Shown one piece after another: positions 1 through 11,621 of a stretch of DNA of 64,000 nucleotides; positions within the stretch are counted from its first letter, which is position 1, and each line of letters opens with the position of its first letter. The stretch lies in assembly GCA_017887445.1 (NCBI GenBank), contig JAGHIA010000125.1, positions 1 through 64,000 of the forward strand. Reading direction: 5' to 3'. Source of the DNA: Fusicatenibacter sp. GTDB taxonomy: Bacteria; Bacillota; Clostridia; Lachnospirales; Lachnospiraceae. The notes beneath the pieces are model-generated. The model ran no database searches. It saw only the letters and a list, made by a program, of their open reading frames with translations, and was not told where the DNA came from. Made by a program: the position numbers and the translations under genes.

Positions 1-1890
1 CAGTTTTGGCTTTCTGGCTTCCGCCTGGGCCTGATGGAAGATTTCCATAAACTCTTTTCCGGTGATGGTTTCCTTCTCGATCAGATGGGCGGCGATGCGG
101 TCCATGGTCTCGCGGTTCGCGGCCAACAGCTCCTTCGCCGTCTCATAGGCCTCTTTCAGCACACGCATGACCTCGTGGTCAATCTCGGTGGCCGTGGAAT
201 CGCCGCAGTTCAGGACAATTCTTCCGTCCAGGTACTGGTTTTCCTGGGTGGCCAGACCCATCAGTCCGAATTTCTCCGACATACCGTACTGGGTGATCAT
301 GGCGCGGACGATCTTGGTGGCTTTCTCAATATCGTTGGAAGCGCCGGTGGTCACGTTGCCGAACACGATCTCCTCCGCGGCACGTCCGCCCAGGCACTCC
401 ACGATCATTGCTTCCAGCTCACTCTTGGTATTGAGATATTTTTCCTCCTCCGGAACCTGCATCACATATCCCAGCGCGCCCATGGTACGGGGGACGATGG
501 TGATCTTCTGCACCGGCTCGGAATCCTTCTGAAGAGCGCTAATCAGCGCGTGGCCCACCTCATGGTAGGAGACAATACGGCGCTCCTCCTGGCTGAGGAT
601 GCGGTCCTTCTTCTCTTTTCCCACAAGAACCACCTCTACCGCCTCCAGAAGGTCTTTCTGTGAAACCGCCCTTCTGCCACTCTTGACGGCAAGGATCGCT
701 GCCTCGTTGATCATATTTGCCAGATCGGAACCCACAGCTCCCGAGGTGGCCAGCGCGATCCCCTCCAGGTCTACGCTTTCATCCAGCATGACATTTTTCG
801 CGTGTACCTTCAGGATCTCCACACGGCCCTTCAGGTCCGGGCGCTCCACGATGATCCGTCGGTCAAAACGGCCCGGGCGCAGCAGCGCCGGGTCCAACAC
901 CTCCGGACGGTTAGTGGCGGCAAGGATCAGAAGGCCCTTGGACGTGTCGAAACCGTCCATCTCCGCCAGCAGCTGGTTCAGTGTCTGCTCCCGCTCGTCG
1001 TTTCCGCCGTAATGGGAATCACGGGTTTTTCCGATGGCGTCGATTTCGTCAATGAAAATAATGCAGGGAGCGTTTTTCTTTGCCTCCTCGAACAGGTCCC
1101 GGACACGGGACGCGCCGACACCCACGAACATTTCCACAAACTCAGAACCGGACAGAGAGAAGAACGGCACATGGGCCTCCCCCGCCACAGCCTTAGCCAG
1201 AAGCGTTTTTCCGGTACCCGGAGGGCCAACAAGCAGGGCGCCTTTGGGCAGCTTGGCTCCGATCTGGGTGTATTTTCCCGGGTTGTGCAGGAAATCAACT
1301 ACCTCCTGCAGGGATTCCTTGGCCTCATCCTGGCCCGCCACATCCTTGAACAGGACGCCCGTCTCTTTCTGGACGTAGGTTTTGGCCTTGCTCTTTCCCA
1401 CGCCGCCCATCATTCCGCCGCCTTTGTTCATGCTGCGCATCAGCCATACCATGCCGCCCACCAGCAGTACCACCGGCAGGAAGACTGTAATCAGGCTGTA
1501 GATCAGCGTTCCGGTGGAATCCGGCGCTTTCTTTCCGTAGTCGATATCGTGTTCATCCAGCAGTTCCTTCAGAGATTCCTCGTCTCCCACCAGCACTGCC
1601 TGGTATTCCATCACCGGGATCCCCTCTGTCTTGGATTTCGGGATGATCGTCAGGACGTTGGACTGAAGAATAACCTCCTGTACCTGGCCGTCCTCTACCA
1701 TCTGCAGAAATTTGCTGTAACTGATCTCTTCCTGGGAGCTGTTTCCCAGGACATTATTCATCAGACCCAAAAACATCAGCGCAACCAGCACGCATACAAG
1801 AACCATCAGCAGGGTCTGCTTATTTCTCGGCCCTTCCCCGCTTCCAGGGGTATGCGGCTCCTGGTCCTGATTGCTTGGCTTGTTATCCAT
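1..1890 (-). CDS. ftsH: ATP-dependent zinc metalloprotease FtsH (3' end runs off the window)
   Basis: Reverse-strand translation from ATG at 1890 ([12 protein letters not shown]...) gives Walker [28 protein letters not shown], the SRH region and HEVGHA zinc motif. The ORF track omits it, probably because it is open at the window edge. Confidence 0.95.
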   Translation of the reverse strand, partial: MDNKPSNQDQEPHTPGSGEGPRNKQTLLMVLVCVLVALMFLGLMNNVLGNSSQEEISYSKFLQMVEDGQVQEVILQSNVLTIIPKSKTEGIPVMEYQAVLVGDEESLKELLDEHDIDYGKKAPDSTGTLIYSLITVFLPVVLLVGGMVWLMRSMNKGGGMMGGVGKSKAKTYVQKETGVLFKDVAGQDEAKESLQEVVDFLHNPGKYTQIGAKLPKGALLVGPPGTGKTLLAKAVAGEAHVPFFSLSGSEFVEMFVGVGASRVRDLFEEAKKNAPCIIFIDEIDAIGKTRDSHYGGNDEREQTLNQLLAEMDGFDTSKGLLILAATNRPEVLDPALLRPGRFDRRIIVERPDLKGRVEILKVHAKNVMLDESVDLEGIALATSGAVGSDLANMINEAAILAVKSGRRAVSQKDLLEAVEVVLVGKEKKDRILSQEERRIVSYHEVGHALISALQKDSEPVQKITIVPRTMGALGYVMQVPEEEKYLNTKSELEAMIVECLGGRAAEEIVFGNVTTGASNDIEKATKIVRAMITQYGMSEKFGLMGLATQENQYLDGRIVLNCGDSTATEIDHEVMRVLKEAYETAKELLAANRETMDRIAAHLIEKETITGKEFMEIFHQAQAEARKPKL

Positions 1891-2246
1891 CGCTTTCCTC
1901 CTTATGCAGAAATCTATTGTCTGACATTGCTGTCTTCTCAGTGAAGTCAGAATTTCCCTGATTATTACATTATAATGGATTCATTTTCAATGCGCAAGCA
2001 ACACTTTATGAAAATACTGTGAAGCGGCAATAAGCCTTTTCAGAAACAGAAGATACGACACGGTTCACAAATAATTTGTAACAGTTCCGCCTTGCTGAAC
2101 TATTACACGCTTCGCAATGGCCGGACGCCGCGCAAAGACTGCTTCCCTCAGTCTCTGCGCGGCGTCCGGCCGGTTTCGTTCTTATTTACCCTTCCTAAAG
2201 TGTGTCTGAAAATTCATTCCTGCAATTTTCAAACAAGTTCTAAGGT

Positions 2247-3278
2247 TTACTCCTCATATCCATTAGGATTTTTACTCTGCCAGTTCCAGGAATCCGCGCA
2301 CATCTCCTCGATGCCGTACTCGGCTTCCCAACCCAGTTCCTTTTTGGCCTTGTCACATTTTGAATAGCAGGTGGCGATGTCGCCTGCGCGGCGCGGCTTG
2401 ATCTCATATTTCAGCGGATGGCCGCATGCTTTCTCAAACGCGTGGATAACGTCCAGCACGCTGTAGCCTTTTCCGGTTCCCAGATTGTAGACGGATACGC
2501 CTTCCTTGTCCGCCAGCTTCTGGATCGCTTTTACATGGCCGCGGGCCAGGTCCACCACATGGATGTAATCGCGGACGCCGGTTCCGTCGGGGGTATCGTA
2601 GTCATTTCCGAAAACGCCGATGCACTCCAGCTTTCCGATCGCTACCTGCGCCACATACGGAAGCAGGTTGTTGGGAATTCCCTTGGGATCCTCGCCGATC
2701 ATTCCGCTCTTATGGGCGCCGATGGGGTTAAAATAACGCAGAAGGATCACGTTCCACTCCGGATCCGCGGTGTGGATGTCGGTCAGCACCTGCTCCAGCA
2801 TGCTCTTGGTCCAGCCATAGGGATTGGTCGGACTTCCCTTGGGGCACTCCTCGGTGATCGGAATCTGTGCCGGATCACCGTATACAGTGGCTGAGGAACT
2901 GAAAATGATGTTCTTTACGCCGTGGTTTCTCATCTCATCGCAGAGGATCAGGGTTCCGGCAATGTTGTTGGTGTAATATTCGATGGGTTTGCGGACAGAT
3001 TCACCTACCGCTTTCAGTCCCGCAAAGTGAATGACCGCGTCGATGCTTTCCTTGTCAAAAATTTCCTTCACGCCTTCCCGGTCCAGCATGTCGGTCTTGT
3101 AAAAGGTTACTTTCTTTCCTGTGATCTGCTCCACGCGGTCCAGCGCTTTTTCGCTGGAGTTGTAAAGATTGTCCATCACAACAACCTCATAGCCTTCGTT
3201 GAGCAGTTCCACACAGGTATGGCTTCCGATATATCCGGCGCCTCCGGTCACTAAGATTCTCATGTACTTGTCCTCCAT
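2247..3278 (-). CDS. galE: UDP-glucose 4-epimerase (likely start MRILVTGG at 3263)
   Basis: [10 protein letters not shown] Rossmann motif, [15 protein letters not shown] (YxxxK). Confidence 0.95.
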   Translation of the reverse strand: MEDKYMRILVTGGAGYIGSHTCVELLNEGYEVVVMDNLYNSSEKALDRVEQITGKKVTFYKTDMLDREGVKEIFDKESIDAVIHFAGLKAVGESVRKPIEYYTNNIAGTLILCDEMRNHGVKNIIFSSSATVYGDPAQIPITEECPKGSPTNPYGWTKSMLEQVLTDIHTADPEWNVILLRYFNPIGAHKSGMIGEDPKGIPNNLLPYVAQVAIGKLECIGVFGNDYDTPDGTGVRDYIHVVDLARGHVKAIQKLADKEGVSVYNLGTGKGYSVLDVIHAFEKACGHPLKYEIKPRRAGDIATCYSKCDKAKKELGWEAEYGIEEMCADSWNWQSKNPNGYEE

Positions 3279-3288
3279 TTACTATTTT

Positions 3289-4782
3289 TTACAGCGTATT
3301 CAGGAATCTGGCGAAAGCCTCTCTGCCTTCCTCCGTACATTTATACACGCCTGCATCCTCCAGAACCTTGACGAACACCTGGCCGATCTCCTCTTTCAGG
3401 ATATCCATCGCATTGTCCCGGTTCAGCTCCGGATGACGCGGCAGAAGCTTCTCTGCCCAGTCCGCATGCTTCTCCAGCGCTTCGCAGGAGCGAACATCTT
3501 TTTTCTCCACCAGATAATCCGCCAGAAGTTCCATCTCCTCCTTCAGTCTCGCCGGCAGGATCGCCAGTCCCATGACCTCGATAAGGCCGATGTTCTCCTT
3601 CTTGATATGGTGGTACTCCGCATGGGGATGGTACACGCCCAGAGGATATTCCTCTGTGGTGATGTTGTTTCTAAGAGCCAGATCCAGCTCAAAGGTATCG
3701 TCCACCTTGCGGGCAATAGGCGTGATGGTGTTGTGGGGCTCGCCGCCGGTCTCGGCGAACACGAAAGCCGCCTCGTCCGTATAGCCGCGCCAGCACTCCA
3801 GGATATGCTCCGCCAGGTCGATCAGCCGTTTCTCATCTTTGCTGCGGATACGGATGACAGACAGCGGCCATTTTACAATTCCAGCCTCCACATCCTCATA
3901 GCCGGGGATGGCGAAGTGCTTCTCGATGGGCGCTTTGGCCATGGCGAAGGTATAATGCCCGCCCTGGTAATGGTCGTGGCTCAGGATCGAACCGCCGACG
4001 ATGGGCAGATCCGCGTTGGAGCCGATGAAGTAGTGAGGAAACAGTTTGATAAAATCAAACAGCTTCACAAAGGTGGCCCGCTCGATCTTCATGGGGATAT
4101 GTTCATAGTTGAACACGATGCAGTGCTCATTGTAATAAACGTACGGCGAATACTGGAATCCCCAGTCGGTTCCGTTGATCTTCAGCCGGATGATCCGGTG
4201 GTTCTGGCGGGCAGGATGGTTGACCCGTCCCGCATACCCTACGTTCTCCTTGCACAGCAGACACTTGGGATACCCGCTCTGCTTGGCCAGCTTCGCAGCG
4301 GCGATAGCCTTTGGATCCTTCTCCGGCTTGGACAGGTTGATGGAGATATCAATGTCTCCGTAAGGACTCGGCACACTCCAGCGCATGTCCTTTTTGATCC
4401 GGTAGCGGCGGATATAGTTGGAATCCTGGCTCAGTTTGTAGAAATAGTCGGTGGCCTCCACCGGACTTTTCTCGTAAAGCTTCCGGAATTCTGCCGTCAC
4501 CTGAGATGGTCTCGGCATCAGACAGTCCATAAGCTTTGTGTCAAACAGGTCGCGGTAAACGACGCTGTTGTTTTCCAGAAGGCCCTGCGCGGCCGCGTAG
4601 TCCAGCAGTTCCTCCAGCGTTTTCTCCAGGTCCGGATGCTCCTCTGTCTGTTCCGGCTCCTGGTAATCATCCAGCTTCAGAACCTCCAGGATCCGGTTTA
4701 CCGCATAGATCCGGTCTTCCTCTTCCAGAAGTCCCTGCTCCAGTCCATACTGTACCAGTTTGGCAATGCTTTCCTCAATCAT
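3289..4782 (-). CDS. galT: UDP-glucose--hexose-1-phosphate uridylyltransferase (type 2)
   Basis: ~497 aa, Firmicute-type GalT composition (SILSHDHYQGGHYTF); lies between galE and galK. Confidence 0.93.
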   Translation of the reverse strand: MIEESIAKLVQYGLEQGLLEEEDRIYAVNRILEVLKLDDYQEPEQTEEHPDLEKTLEELLDYAAAQGLLENNSVVYRDLFDTKLMDCLMPRPSQVTAEFRKLYEKSPVEATDYFYKLSQDSNYIRRYRIKKDMRWSVPSPYGDIDISINLSKPEKDPKAIAAAKLAKQSGYPKCLLCKENVGYAGRVNHPARQNHRIIRLKINGTDWGFQYSPYVYYNEHCIVFNYEHIPMKIERATFVKLFDFIKLFPHYFIGSNADLPIVGGSILSHDHYQGGHYTFAMAKAPIEKHFAIPGYEDVEAGIVKWPLSVIRIRSKDEKRLIDLAEHILECWRGYTDEAAFVFAETGGEPHNTITPIARKVDDTFELDLALRNNITTEEYPLGVYHPHAEYHHIKKENIGLIEVMGLAILPARLKEEMELLADYLVEKKDVRSCEALEKHADWAEKLLPRHPELNRDNAMDILKEEIGQVFVKVLEDAGVYKCTEEGREAFARFLNTL

Positions 4783-4797
4783 GTCTTACGCGCCTCC

Positions 4798-5967
4798 TTA
4801 CGCCAGAACACCCGCACCCGGTCCGATATCCACCACATAGAAATCCGCCGCGTAGCCGATTTTCTCTTTATATGCGGTTCCCACTTTCTCAATAAATCCG
4901 TCGATGGCATCGTTTTCCACAATGCTGACCGTACATCCGCCGAAGCCGGCGCCGGTCATGCGGGAGCCGATGACGCCCGGGCACTTCCAGGCTTCTTCCA
5001 CCAGCGTATCCAGCTCGATACCGGTCACCTCATAATCATCCCGCAGGGAAACGTGGGACTCGTTCATCAGCTGTCCGAATTTTTTGATGTCGTTGGCTTT
5101 CAGCGCCTTCACCGCCTCCACGGTTCTCTGATTTTCCGCCACCGCGTGACGGGCCCGTTTCACCCGCACCGGATCCTTGATGGCCGACTGGATCTGCTCA
5201 AACGCCTCCGTGGTCAGTTCCCCAAGGCTGTGGATGCTGCTCACGGTCTGAAGCTCCGCCAGGGCAGTCTCGCACTCGCTACGGCGCTCGTTGTACTTGG
5301 AATCTCCCAGTCCGCGCTTTTTGTTGCTGCTGGCGATGACGATACGGGCGTTTTCCAGCTTCACCGGCGCGTACTCAAAGGAAAGATTGCTGGTATCCAG
5401 GAAGATGGCGCAGTCCTTCTTACCCATGGCCACGGCAAACTGATCCATGATTCCGCAGTTGACGCCGTTATAATTGTTCTCCGAATACTGTCCAAACAGC
5501 GCAAGGTCTGTGTTGGTCAGCTGATCGTAGCCGAACATATCCCGCAGCATAACGCCTGTGACAACCTCCACCGACGCGGAAGAAGAAAGTCCGGAGCCGT
5601 TGGGGATGTTTCCGAACAGCACAATGTCCATACCCTGCTCCACCGGATAGCCTTTCTTGCCGAAGGTCCACATCATTCCTTTGGGATAGGCGGTCCAGTT
5701 GTTTTCTTTTCCCATCTGGAAGTCGTCCAGCGAGGACTCCACAACGCCCAGCTTCTCAAAATTCATGGAATAGAAGCGAAGCTTTCTGTCCTCACGTTTT
5801 CTCGCCGCCATATAGGTTCCAATGGTCAGCGCGCAGGGGAACACATGGCCTCCGTTGTAGTCGGTATGCTCACCGATCAGGTTCACACGTCCCGGAGCGA
5901 AATAGGTGCGGATTTCGCCCTCCCCTCCGAATTGCTGCGCAAAACATTCCAGCAGTTTCTGTTTCAT
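4798..5967 (-). CDS. galK: galactokinase (start MKQKLLECF; the ORF track extends upstream)
   Basis: GRVNLIGEHTDYNGG, GLSSSASVEV and GAGFGGC GHMP-kinase motifs. Confidence 0.95.
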   Translation of the reverse strand: MKQKLLECFAQQFGGEGEIRTYFAPGRVNLIGEHTDYNGGHVFPCALTIGTYMAARKREDRKLRFYSMNFEKLGVVESSLDDFQMGKENNWTAYPKGMMWTFGKKGYPVEQGMDIVLFGNIPNGSGLSSSASVEVVTGVMLRDMFGYDQLTNTDLALFGQYSENNYNGVNCGIMDQFAVAMGKKDCAIFLDTSNLSFEYAPVKLENARIVIASSNKKRGLGDSKYNERRSECETALAELQTVSSIHSLGELTTEAFEQIQSAIKDPVRVKRARHAVAENQRTVEAVKALKANDIKKFGQLMNESHVSLRDDYEVTGIELDTLVEEAWKCPGVIGSRMTGAGFGGCTVSIVENDAIDGFIEKVGTAYKEKIGYAADFYVVDIGPGAGVLA

Positions 5968-6049
5968 GTCTGTCTCCTTTCTGAATTCCGGCCGCAGCCT
6001 GTTTTCTCTGACTCTGACAACGGTCCGGCTGAAGATCACAGGAATAGAA

Positions 6050-6185
6050 TGTTACTATTCACAGCAGCCGCAAACACTTGCTGTTTGCGGCGTGAGAACG
6101 TGATTCAGGTGTGAGCGGCTCCCATTCGCGAAGCGAATTTTCATTGGAACCGCGAAGTTCCTGTGAACGACTGTGAACAGTAACA
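6050..6185. repeat. MITE-like element with ~15-bp terminal inverted repeats (TGTTACTATTCACAG / CTGTGAACAGTAACA)
   Basis: Ends are reverse complements with one mismatch; internal hairpin gccgcaaaca..tgtttgcggc. Confidence 0.55.
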
Positions 6186-6371
6186 ATGGGATTTCAAACA
6201 CGCTCCAGTCCGGACGGCTGTCTTTCTTTGTACTTCCAGTATATAAAACCTTGCGCCGCACGGCAATAAGAATGTTGTCCAATATGATAACTATATTGCG
6301 CTTGCAGGGAAATTCGAAAGGGATTATAATGACAATATACGTTTTCTGTTGCGTTTTCAGGAGGATCCCCT

Positions 6372-7262
6372 ATGCAGCTTTCCCTCAGCAATACCCGAAA
6401 AGAAATCAAACCCCACGGCTCCTATGAATTCCCGTTTCTCGCCAGCAACGAAGTGCTGTCTTCCTATGAGAGAGGTTCTTTTTCCTGGCACTGGCATCCG
6501 GAGATCGAGCTGACGCTGTTTCTGTCCGGAGATATGGAGTACCAGGTCAACGACCGGGTCTATCATATGCAGGCAGGGGACGGCCTTTTCTGCAACACCA
6601 ACGCGCTGCACACCGGCCGTATGCTGGATGGCGGGGACTGCAGCTACTTTTCCATCACCTTCCTGCCGCGGCTGATCTCCGGCTTCGAGGGCAGCCTGAT
6701 CCACACCCGTTTTCTGGAGCCGGTGCTGACCAGCGCCCGCCTTTCCTCCCTCAGCCTCTCCCCCGCCGTGGCCTGGGAGCGTGAGGCCATTGAACGGCTC
6801 CGGAACATCCGCCGGCTTTTCCTGCACCCTTCCGTGACCTACGAGCTGGACATACAGCGGGAATTGTCCGCTTTCTGGCAGACGCTGTACCAGAATGTGA
6901 CCATGGAACTGCAGCCGGCCGGGGAACATGCGGTCCGGGAGGCGGAACGGCTCCGGGCCATCCTGGACTATCTCCACTCCAACTATCAGGAAAAGATCAC
7001 TCTGGAAGATGTGGCCCGCCATGTGAACATCAGCCGCAGCGAGTGCTGCCGTTTCTTCCGGAAGCATATGAAGCTTTCCCTGTTCGACTATCTTCTCAGC
7101 TACCGGGTGGAGCAGAGCCTGCCGCTGCTGAGAGACAGAGAACTTTCCGTCACTCAGATCGCCGAACAGACGGGATTCGGCGGCTCCGCTTACTTCGCGA
7201 AGATATTCAAAAAGGAAATGGGACTTTCCCCCAGCCAGTACCGGAAGAACGAAGTTCCATAA
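6372..7262 (+). CDS. AraC-family transcriptional regulator with N-terminal cupin (divergent from galK-T-E)
   Basis: Cupin-like HWHPEIEL; C-terminal HTH ITLEDVARHVNISRSECCRFFRKHMKLSLFDYLLSYRVEQS..IAEQTGFGGSAYFAKIFKKEMGLSPSQYRK. Confidence 0.9.
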   Translation: MQLSLSNTRKEIKPHGSYEFPFLASNEVLSSYERGSFSWHWHPEIELTLFLSGDMEYQVNDRVYHMQAGDGLFCNTNALHTGRMLDGGDCSYFSITFLPRLISGFEGSLIHTRFLEPVLTSARLSSLSLSPAVAWEREAIERLRNIRRLFLHPSVTYELDIQRELSAFWQTLYQNVTMELQPAGEHAVREAERLRAILDYLHSNYQEKITLEDVARHVNISRSECCRFFRKHMKLSLFDYLLSYRVEQSLPLLRDRELSVTQIAEQTGFGGSAYFAKIFKKEMGLSPSQYRKNEVP

Positions 7263-7332
7263 ATATTTTCATACGGTCTGTGCAGTGAATGCACCGATCT
7301 GGCTGAACTGTTGTCATAAATGCGCAACCCTG

Positions 7333-7404
7333 AAGTGTGTTTGAAAATTCATTCCACGCAAAACGGACGCACATCTTGCAGAAAGCAATTTTCAAACACA
7401 CTCT
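7333..7404. repeat. Palindromic interspersed element (agtgtgtttgaaaatt..aattttcaaacacact ends)
   Basis: Inverted termini; related sequences near 2200, 8815-8968, 12720 and 55323-55399. Confidence 0.6.
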
Positions 7405-7425
7405 GGCCAAACTATATCGTAATCC

Positions 7426-8730
7426 TTATTGTATCACCGCTTTGATCAGCTTCTGCTTTTCCACCGGCTGCTGGCCGATGCGGCAGGCGGCGGTATATCT
7501 GGCCGCGGCCTCTTTTGCCTTTTCCGGATCGTTGGCGTAGATTGTCGCCATAGCCTCGCCTTGTTTCACAGGGTCGCCGACCTTCTTATGAAGAATCAGT
7601 CCTACCGACAGATCGAGGACACTGTCCTTTGTCACTCTGCCGCCTCCCAGGATCATGGAGCAGTTGCCCACCTCCTCACACTGAATGGCCTGAATATACC
7701 CGTCCTCCGGCGCCGGAACCGGCATATGGATGGCGGCTGCCGGCAGTGTTTCCGGATGCCATACCTGGCCGGCGTCGCCACCCTGAGCCTGGACAAATTC
7801 CGCAAGCTTGTTCAGAGCGCTGCCGTCTTCAATCACCTTCTGCAGCATTTCTCTCGCTTCCTGGGTTGTCCCGGCCTTCTTTCCTGCCACCAGCATACAG
7901 GATCCCAGGGTCAGGCAAAGTTCCGTGAAATCCTCCGGCCCTTCTCCGCGCAGGGTGGCGATGGCCTCCTGCACTTCCAGCGCGTTGCCCACCGCGTTGC
8001 CCAGCGGCTGTCCCATCTCCGACACAATGGCGATCGTATGCTTTCCCGCTCCGTTTCCAATGCGTACCATCTCCCTGGCCAGGGCCTTGGCGTCCTCCTC
8101 CGTCTTCATAAACGCTCCGCTGCCCGTCTTCACATCCAGCACAATGGCGTCCGCGCCGGCCGCCAGCTTTTTGCTCATAATGGAACTGGCGATCAGCGCC
8201 ATCTGGTCCACGGTGGCCGTCACGTCCCGGAGTGCGTAAAGCTTTTTGTCCGCAGGCGCAAGGTCCGCGGTCTGTCCCATGATCGAGATACCGATACGGT
8301 TGACCTGCTCCTCAAACTGCTCCGTGGAGATCTCCGTGGAAAATCCCCGGAAGCTTTCCAGCTTGTCGATGGTCCCTCCGGTATGGCCCAGGCCGCGGCC
8401 GCTCATTTTCGCCACCCGGATGCCGCAGGCCGCCACCATCGGCGTCAGCGCCAGGGACGTTTTGTCGCCGACTCCGCCGGTGGAATGTTTATCCACCTTA
8501 ATCCCCTGAATGCCGGAAAGATCCAGCATCTCACCGCTGCGGGCCATAGCCATGGTCAGCTCCAGCGTCTCGTCCTCACCCATGCCGCGAAAATAGACCG
8601 CCATCAGAAACGCGGACATCTGGTAGTCGGGAATTCTCCCTGCGGTATATTCGCCAATCATCCACCGAATCTCCTCCCCGCTCAGGGAACCGCCGTTTCG
8701 TTTTTTCATGATGATATCGTACATTCTCAT
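7426..8730 (-). CDS. pdp: pyrimidine-nucleoside phosphorylase
   Basis: MRMYDIIMKKRNGGSLSGEEIRWMI..; KVDKHSTGGVGDKTSLALTPMVAACG signature. Confidence 0.93.
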   Translation of the reverse strand: MRMYDIIMKKRNGGSLSGEEIRWMIGEYTAGRIPDYQMSAFLMAVYFRGMGEDETLELTMAMARSGEMLDLSGIQGIKVDKHSTGGVGDKTSLALTPMVAACGIRVAKMSGRGLGHTGGTIDKLESFRGFSTEISTEQFEEQVNRIGISIMGQTADLAPADKKLYALRDVTATVDQMALIASSIMSKKLAAGADAIVLDVKTGSGAFMKTEEDAKALAREMVRIGNGAGKHTIAIVSEMGQPLGNAVGNALEVQEAIATLRGEGPEDFTELCLTLGSCMLVAGKKAGTTQEAREMLQKVIEDGSALNKLAEFVQAQGGDAGQVWHPETLPAAAIHMPVPAPEDGYIQAIQCEEVGNCSMILGGGRVTKDSVLDLSVGLILHKKVGDPVKQGEAMATIYANDPEKAKEAAARYTAACRIGQQPVEKQKLIKAVIQ

Positions 8731-8966
8731 GGTTTTCTTTTTCCCCTTCCTTTCGTCATTCTGTACTTATCTCGCAACGCAAACCTTAGATGCTTACACC
8801 TGACTCCGAACGTATTTGAAAATTGCTTTCTGCAAGATGTGCGTCACAGTTTGTGGGGAATCTGTTCCGGAACCGGGAAACGCAGCGGACTGCGCAGACT
8901 GATTTCGGGACAAATTTCCCGCAAAGTGAGGCGTGCAGAGTGCAGGAATAAATTTTCAAACATTCT

Positions 8967-9701
8967 CTACTTCCACGTCACCAGCGCAATGGCCAGCACC
9001 GCGGCGTAATACAGGCCCAGCGCAAAATCGTTTTTCTTTCTGGAGAGTCCCACAAGGATATTTTTCCCCACCATCATATCTGAGGCCGCAAACGCCAGCG
9101 CCCCTGCGCCGGGCAGCAGGCCCTTCCCTCCCATGGAAACCGGCAGAAGCACCGCCATGGAAACCATCAGCATCAGAAAGTCCAGATAAAACAGCAGACC
9201 GCCCATGATCAGGTAATTTTTTTCCTTCCACAGCTTTCCGCACTCTCCCCGGAACAGCAAAAGCGCCACCAGACAGAGAACCAGAAAGACCGCCGCCGTC
9301 ATCGGGTGAAGTCCGCCCTGGCGGAAAAACCAGACGATCAGCAGCACATGCCCCAGGGCAAACACCGCCGCTCCGGCCGGAAAGCATACCTCCAGAAGAC
9401 CGTCCGCCGCCAGAAACAACACCATCGCCCAGAAAATCAGACTGGCGAAGGGCGTTTTCCCCTGTAGGATCACTCCGGCGGCCGCTGTGCAGACCGCCAT
9501 CCACGTCACCATGCACTTGGCCAGGATTTTCCATTTGCTGTCCAGGCGGTATTTTAAAAGAAAATAGACTCCGGTTCCCGCCGCCATTTCCGGCAGGGCC
9601 AGAAGCAGCCATTGCCATCGTTCCATAGGTTCTCCTCTCTTCCATGGGATTTGCCGCGCGTATTCCGGCGCAGTAACCTTTTCTATTATTGTATTTGTCA
9701 A
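8967..9701 (-). CDS. YhhN-like multi-pass membrane protein (likely start MERWQWLL)
   Basis: Multiple hydrophobic segments; YhhN-type pattern, moderate recognition. Confidence 0.5.
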   Translation of the reverse strand: MTNTIIEKVTAPEYARQIPWKRGEPMERWQWLLLALPEMAAGTGVYFLLKYRLDSKWKILAKCMVTWMAVCTAAAGVILQGKTPFASLIFWAMVLFLAADGLLEVCFPAGAAVFALGHVLLIVWFFRQGGLHPMTAAVFLVLCLVALLLFRGECGKLWKEKNYLIMGGLLFYLDFLMLMVSMAVLLPVSMGGKGLLPGAGALAFAASDMMVGKNILVGLSRKKNDFALGLYYAAVLAIALVTWK

Positions 9702-9956
9702 GCGTGATCATGTCAACGTGATTTTTGCAGTGGACTTTCGCAATTACGATGCCCGCAGACATTACGTTTTCATAGGGTCTGCGCAATAAATGCACAGACC
9801 TGGCTGAATAGCACGTTTCCTACGATTATCCTATACAAGATGTCAAGGTCACATGCTGCACCTATGCAAAAAGAAGCTGTCCGAAACCATAATGTTCCGA
9901 ACAGCCTCACATACTTCGTTTACAAAACATGACCTGCCATTTTCAGCCGCAGGTCT

Positions 9957-10655
9957 TTATTCTCCAAAGTATTCCTGCAATTCATTGTAGACCATAAAAT
10001 GATACGCGTTCAAAGACACTCCTTTTGCGCCCACGTCATCAGAATAAGTACCTGTGACCAATCTGCCCTTTTCATAAAACAGCTCCCAGTTTTCATCATC
10101 AATACCCGGATAGTATGTTTTCCACATATCCCGGTATTGGTGAGACGAATCTTCCTCAATAACTTCAGACAACACGGGACCTCCCCACAATTTTAAAGTG
10201 TCTGATTCTTTGGTGGGTTCCTCCCGAAGTCCCTGACGATTAATCCCCGGTTCAAACTCGTAAATTTCAGGGAGCGGATTTCCATACACTTTTTTCATCT
10301 GAGTCATCACGCCGTCCATATCGGCATCCTCTGGATAATACGCAAGTATCTCCACAAGTCCGCGCTTTGCGCCTTCTTCACCGCCGTACGGAAAATCCTC
10401 GGAATACGTCATATCCATAAAATTCATGACCAACGTCGATGGCTCTTCGCCGAACAACTCCACGTCTGTCAGGCGATAGGACTCTGTCCGATCCGCGATA
10501 TCATGGTTTTCGATATTTTCTTCCCTGATCTCCATAGACTCAAAAACTTCTTCCGGCGTCATGCCCCATTCCAGATCTGGATAGTTCAGATAAGCATCTG
10601 GTTTGGCAGACTGGCAGGAGGTCAGCGACGCCAGGACACAAGCTGCCATAAACAT
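9957..10655 (-). CDS. putative lipoprotein of unknown function
   Basis: N-terminal hydrophobic segment followed by LTSC lipobox-like sequence. Confidence 0.55.
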   Translation of the reverse strand: MFMAACVLASLTSCQSAKPDAYLNYPDLEWGMTPEEVFESMEIREENIENHDIADRTESYRLTDVELFGEEPSTLVMNFMDMTYSEDFPYGGEEGAKRGLVEILAYYPEDADMDGVMTQMKKVYGNPLPEIYEFEPGINRQGLREEPTKESDTLKLWGGPVLSEVIEEDSSHQYRDMWKTYYPGIDDENWELFYEKGRLVTGTYSDDVGAKGVSLNAYHFMVYNELQEYFGE

Positions 10656-10724
10656 AAATAGGAATTTTTTTTCATTCTCTTCACCACTTCACTTATAGAC
10701 GGTCATCCTTGACAACTGAACTTT

Positions 10725-11510
10725 TTAATAATATTCCGTAATCCACTCACCATCAGGCGCAGCTGGTTTTCCTTGAACAGTAAATGATAATCCAATACCT
10801 TTGGAACCCACCATAACTTTAGAATAAGCTTGCGCTCCTGTTCCAACATTTTCATATGTAACCATTTGTTTATATGAAGGAACAAATTGATAATCTTTAT
10901 TGGCATCTGGATTTGCATATGTTTTTTCTGTTTCAGAATAAAATTCTGTAAGGGTTTCTGCATGCCAACCGCCTTGAATTAATTTTCCCGCTTTCATCGC
11001 TGTCCCGTAGGTCAACCTTGTTTTGAAAGAATTAAAGTGAACTTGCAATTTTTGTTTATCTATTGTCATATTTACGGTCATCGTTGCATAAATATTATAT
11101 TCACTAAAAGTCGCATTACCTGATGGATTTGATACTTCACTTATTCTTACCAGATTATTATCTTCATCTAATACTATCAATCCTGTTGATAGTATGTTCT
11201 CATTAACATTTCCATCTTCATCGATGTAACTTCCAAGCGACTGAGTGATTGAAAAACTTCCATCATCATATTCTGTTTCAGCATCTAAAGTATCTATCGT
11301 TATACTTTTCCGTTGCCAATATTGTTCTACAGCCACTTTTAAAACATCTTCTTCATTCGTAATATTTCCACTAACCATCTCGCCGTATACTCTTTCACGA
11401 GTAAATGAATCTACAATAGATTCCTCATTTACTTTTGTGCTTGCATACAAAGGATTTGTCGATATGCAAATCATGCAAACAATTGTACATAATATAACAA
11501 ATTTTTTCAT
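10725..11510 (-). CDS. secreted protein of unknown function
   Basis: Signal peptide MKKFVILCTIVCMICISTNPLYAS. Confidence 0.6.
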   Translation of the reverse strand: MKKFVILCTIVCMICISTNPLYASTKVNEESIVDSFTRERVYGEMVSGNITNEEDVLKVAVEQYWQRKSITIDTLDAETEYDDGSFSITQSLGSYIDEDGNVNENILSTGLIVLDEDNNLVRISEVSNPSGNATFSEYNIYATMTVNMTIDKQKLQVHFNSFKTRLTYGTAMKAGKLIQGGWHAETLTEFYSETEKTYANPDANKDYQFVPSYKQMVTYENVGTGAQAYSKVMVGSKGIGLSFTVQGKPAAPDGEWITEYY

Positions 11511-11621
11511 AGATTAAATCCCCCTTCATAACATTTTTTCTACTTAAAATATTTAATTTAATATGACTAAATCATTCGAATCACCATCTTTCTTCAAGAC
11601 CCCAAAGGATTCCCTTTTTCT

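Noticed and set aside
34-1944. Plus-strand ORFs at the window start
   Set aside because: Antisense to ftsH, whose motifs are unambiguous on the minus strand.
3199-6114. 971-aa plus-strand ORF (and many other long plus-strand ORFs in 1-35 kb)
   Set aside because: Antisense shadow of galE-galT-galK. GC-rich third positions create long open frames opposite real genes; no recognisable domains.
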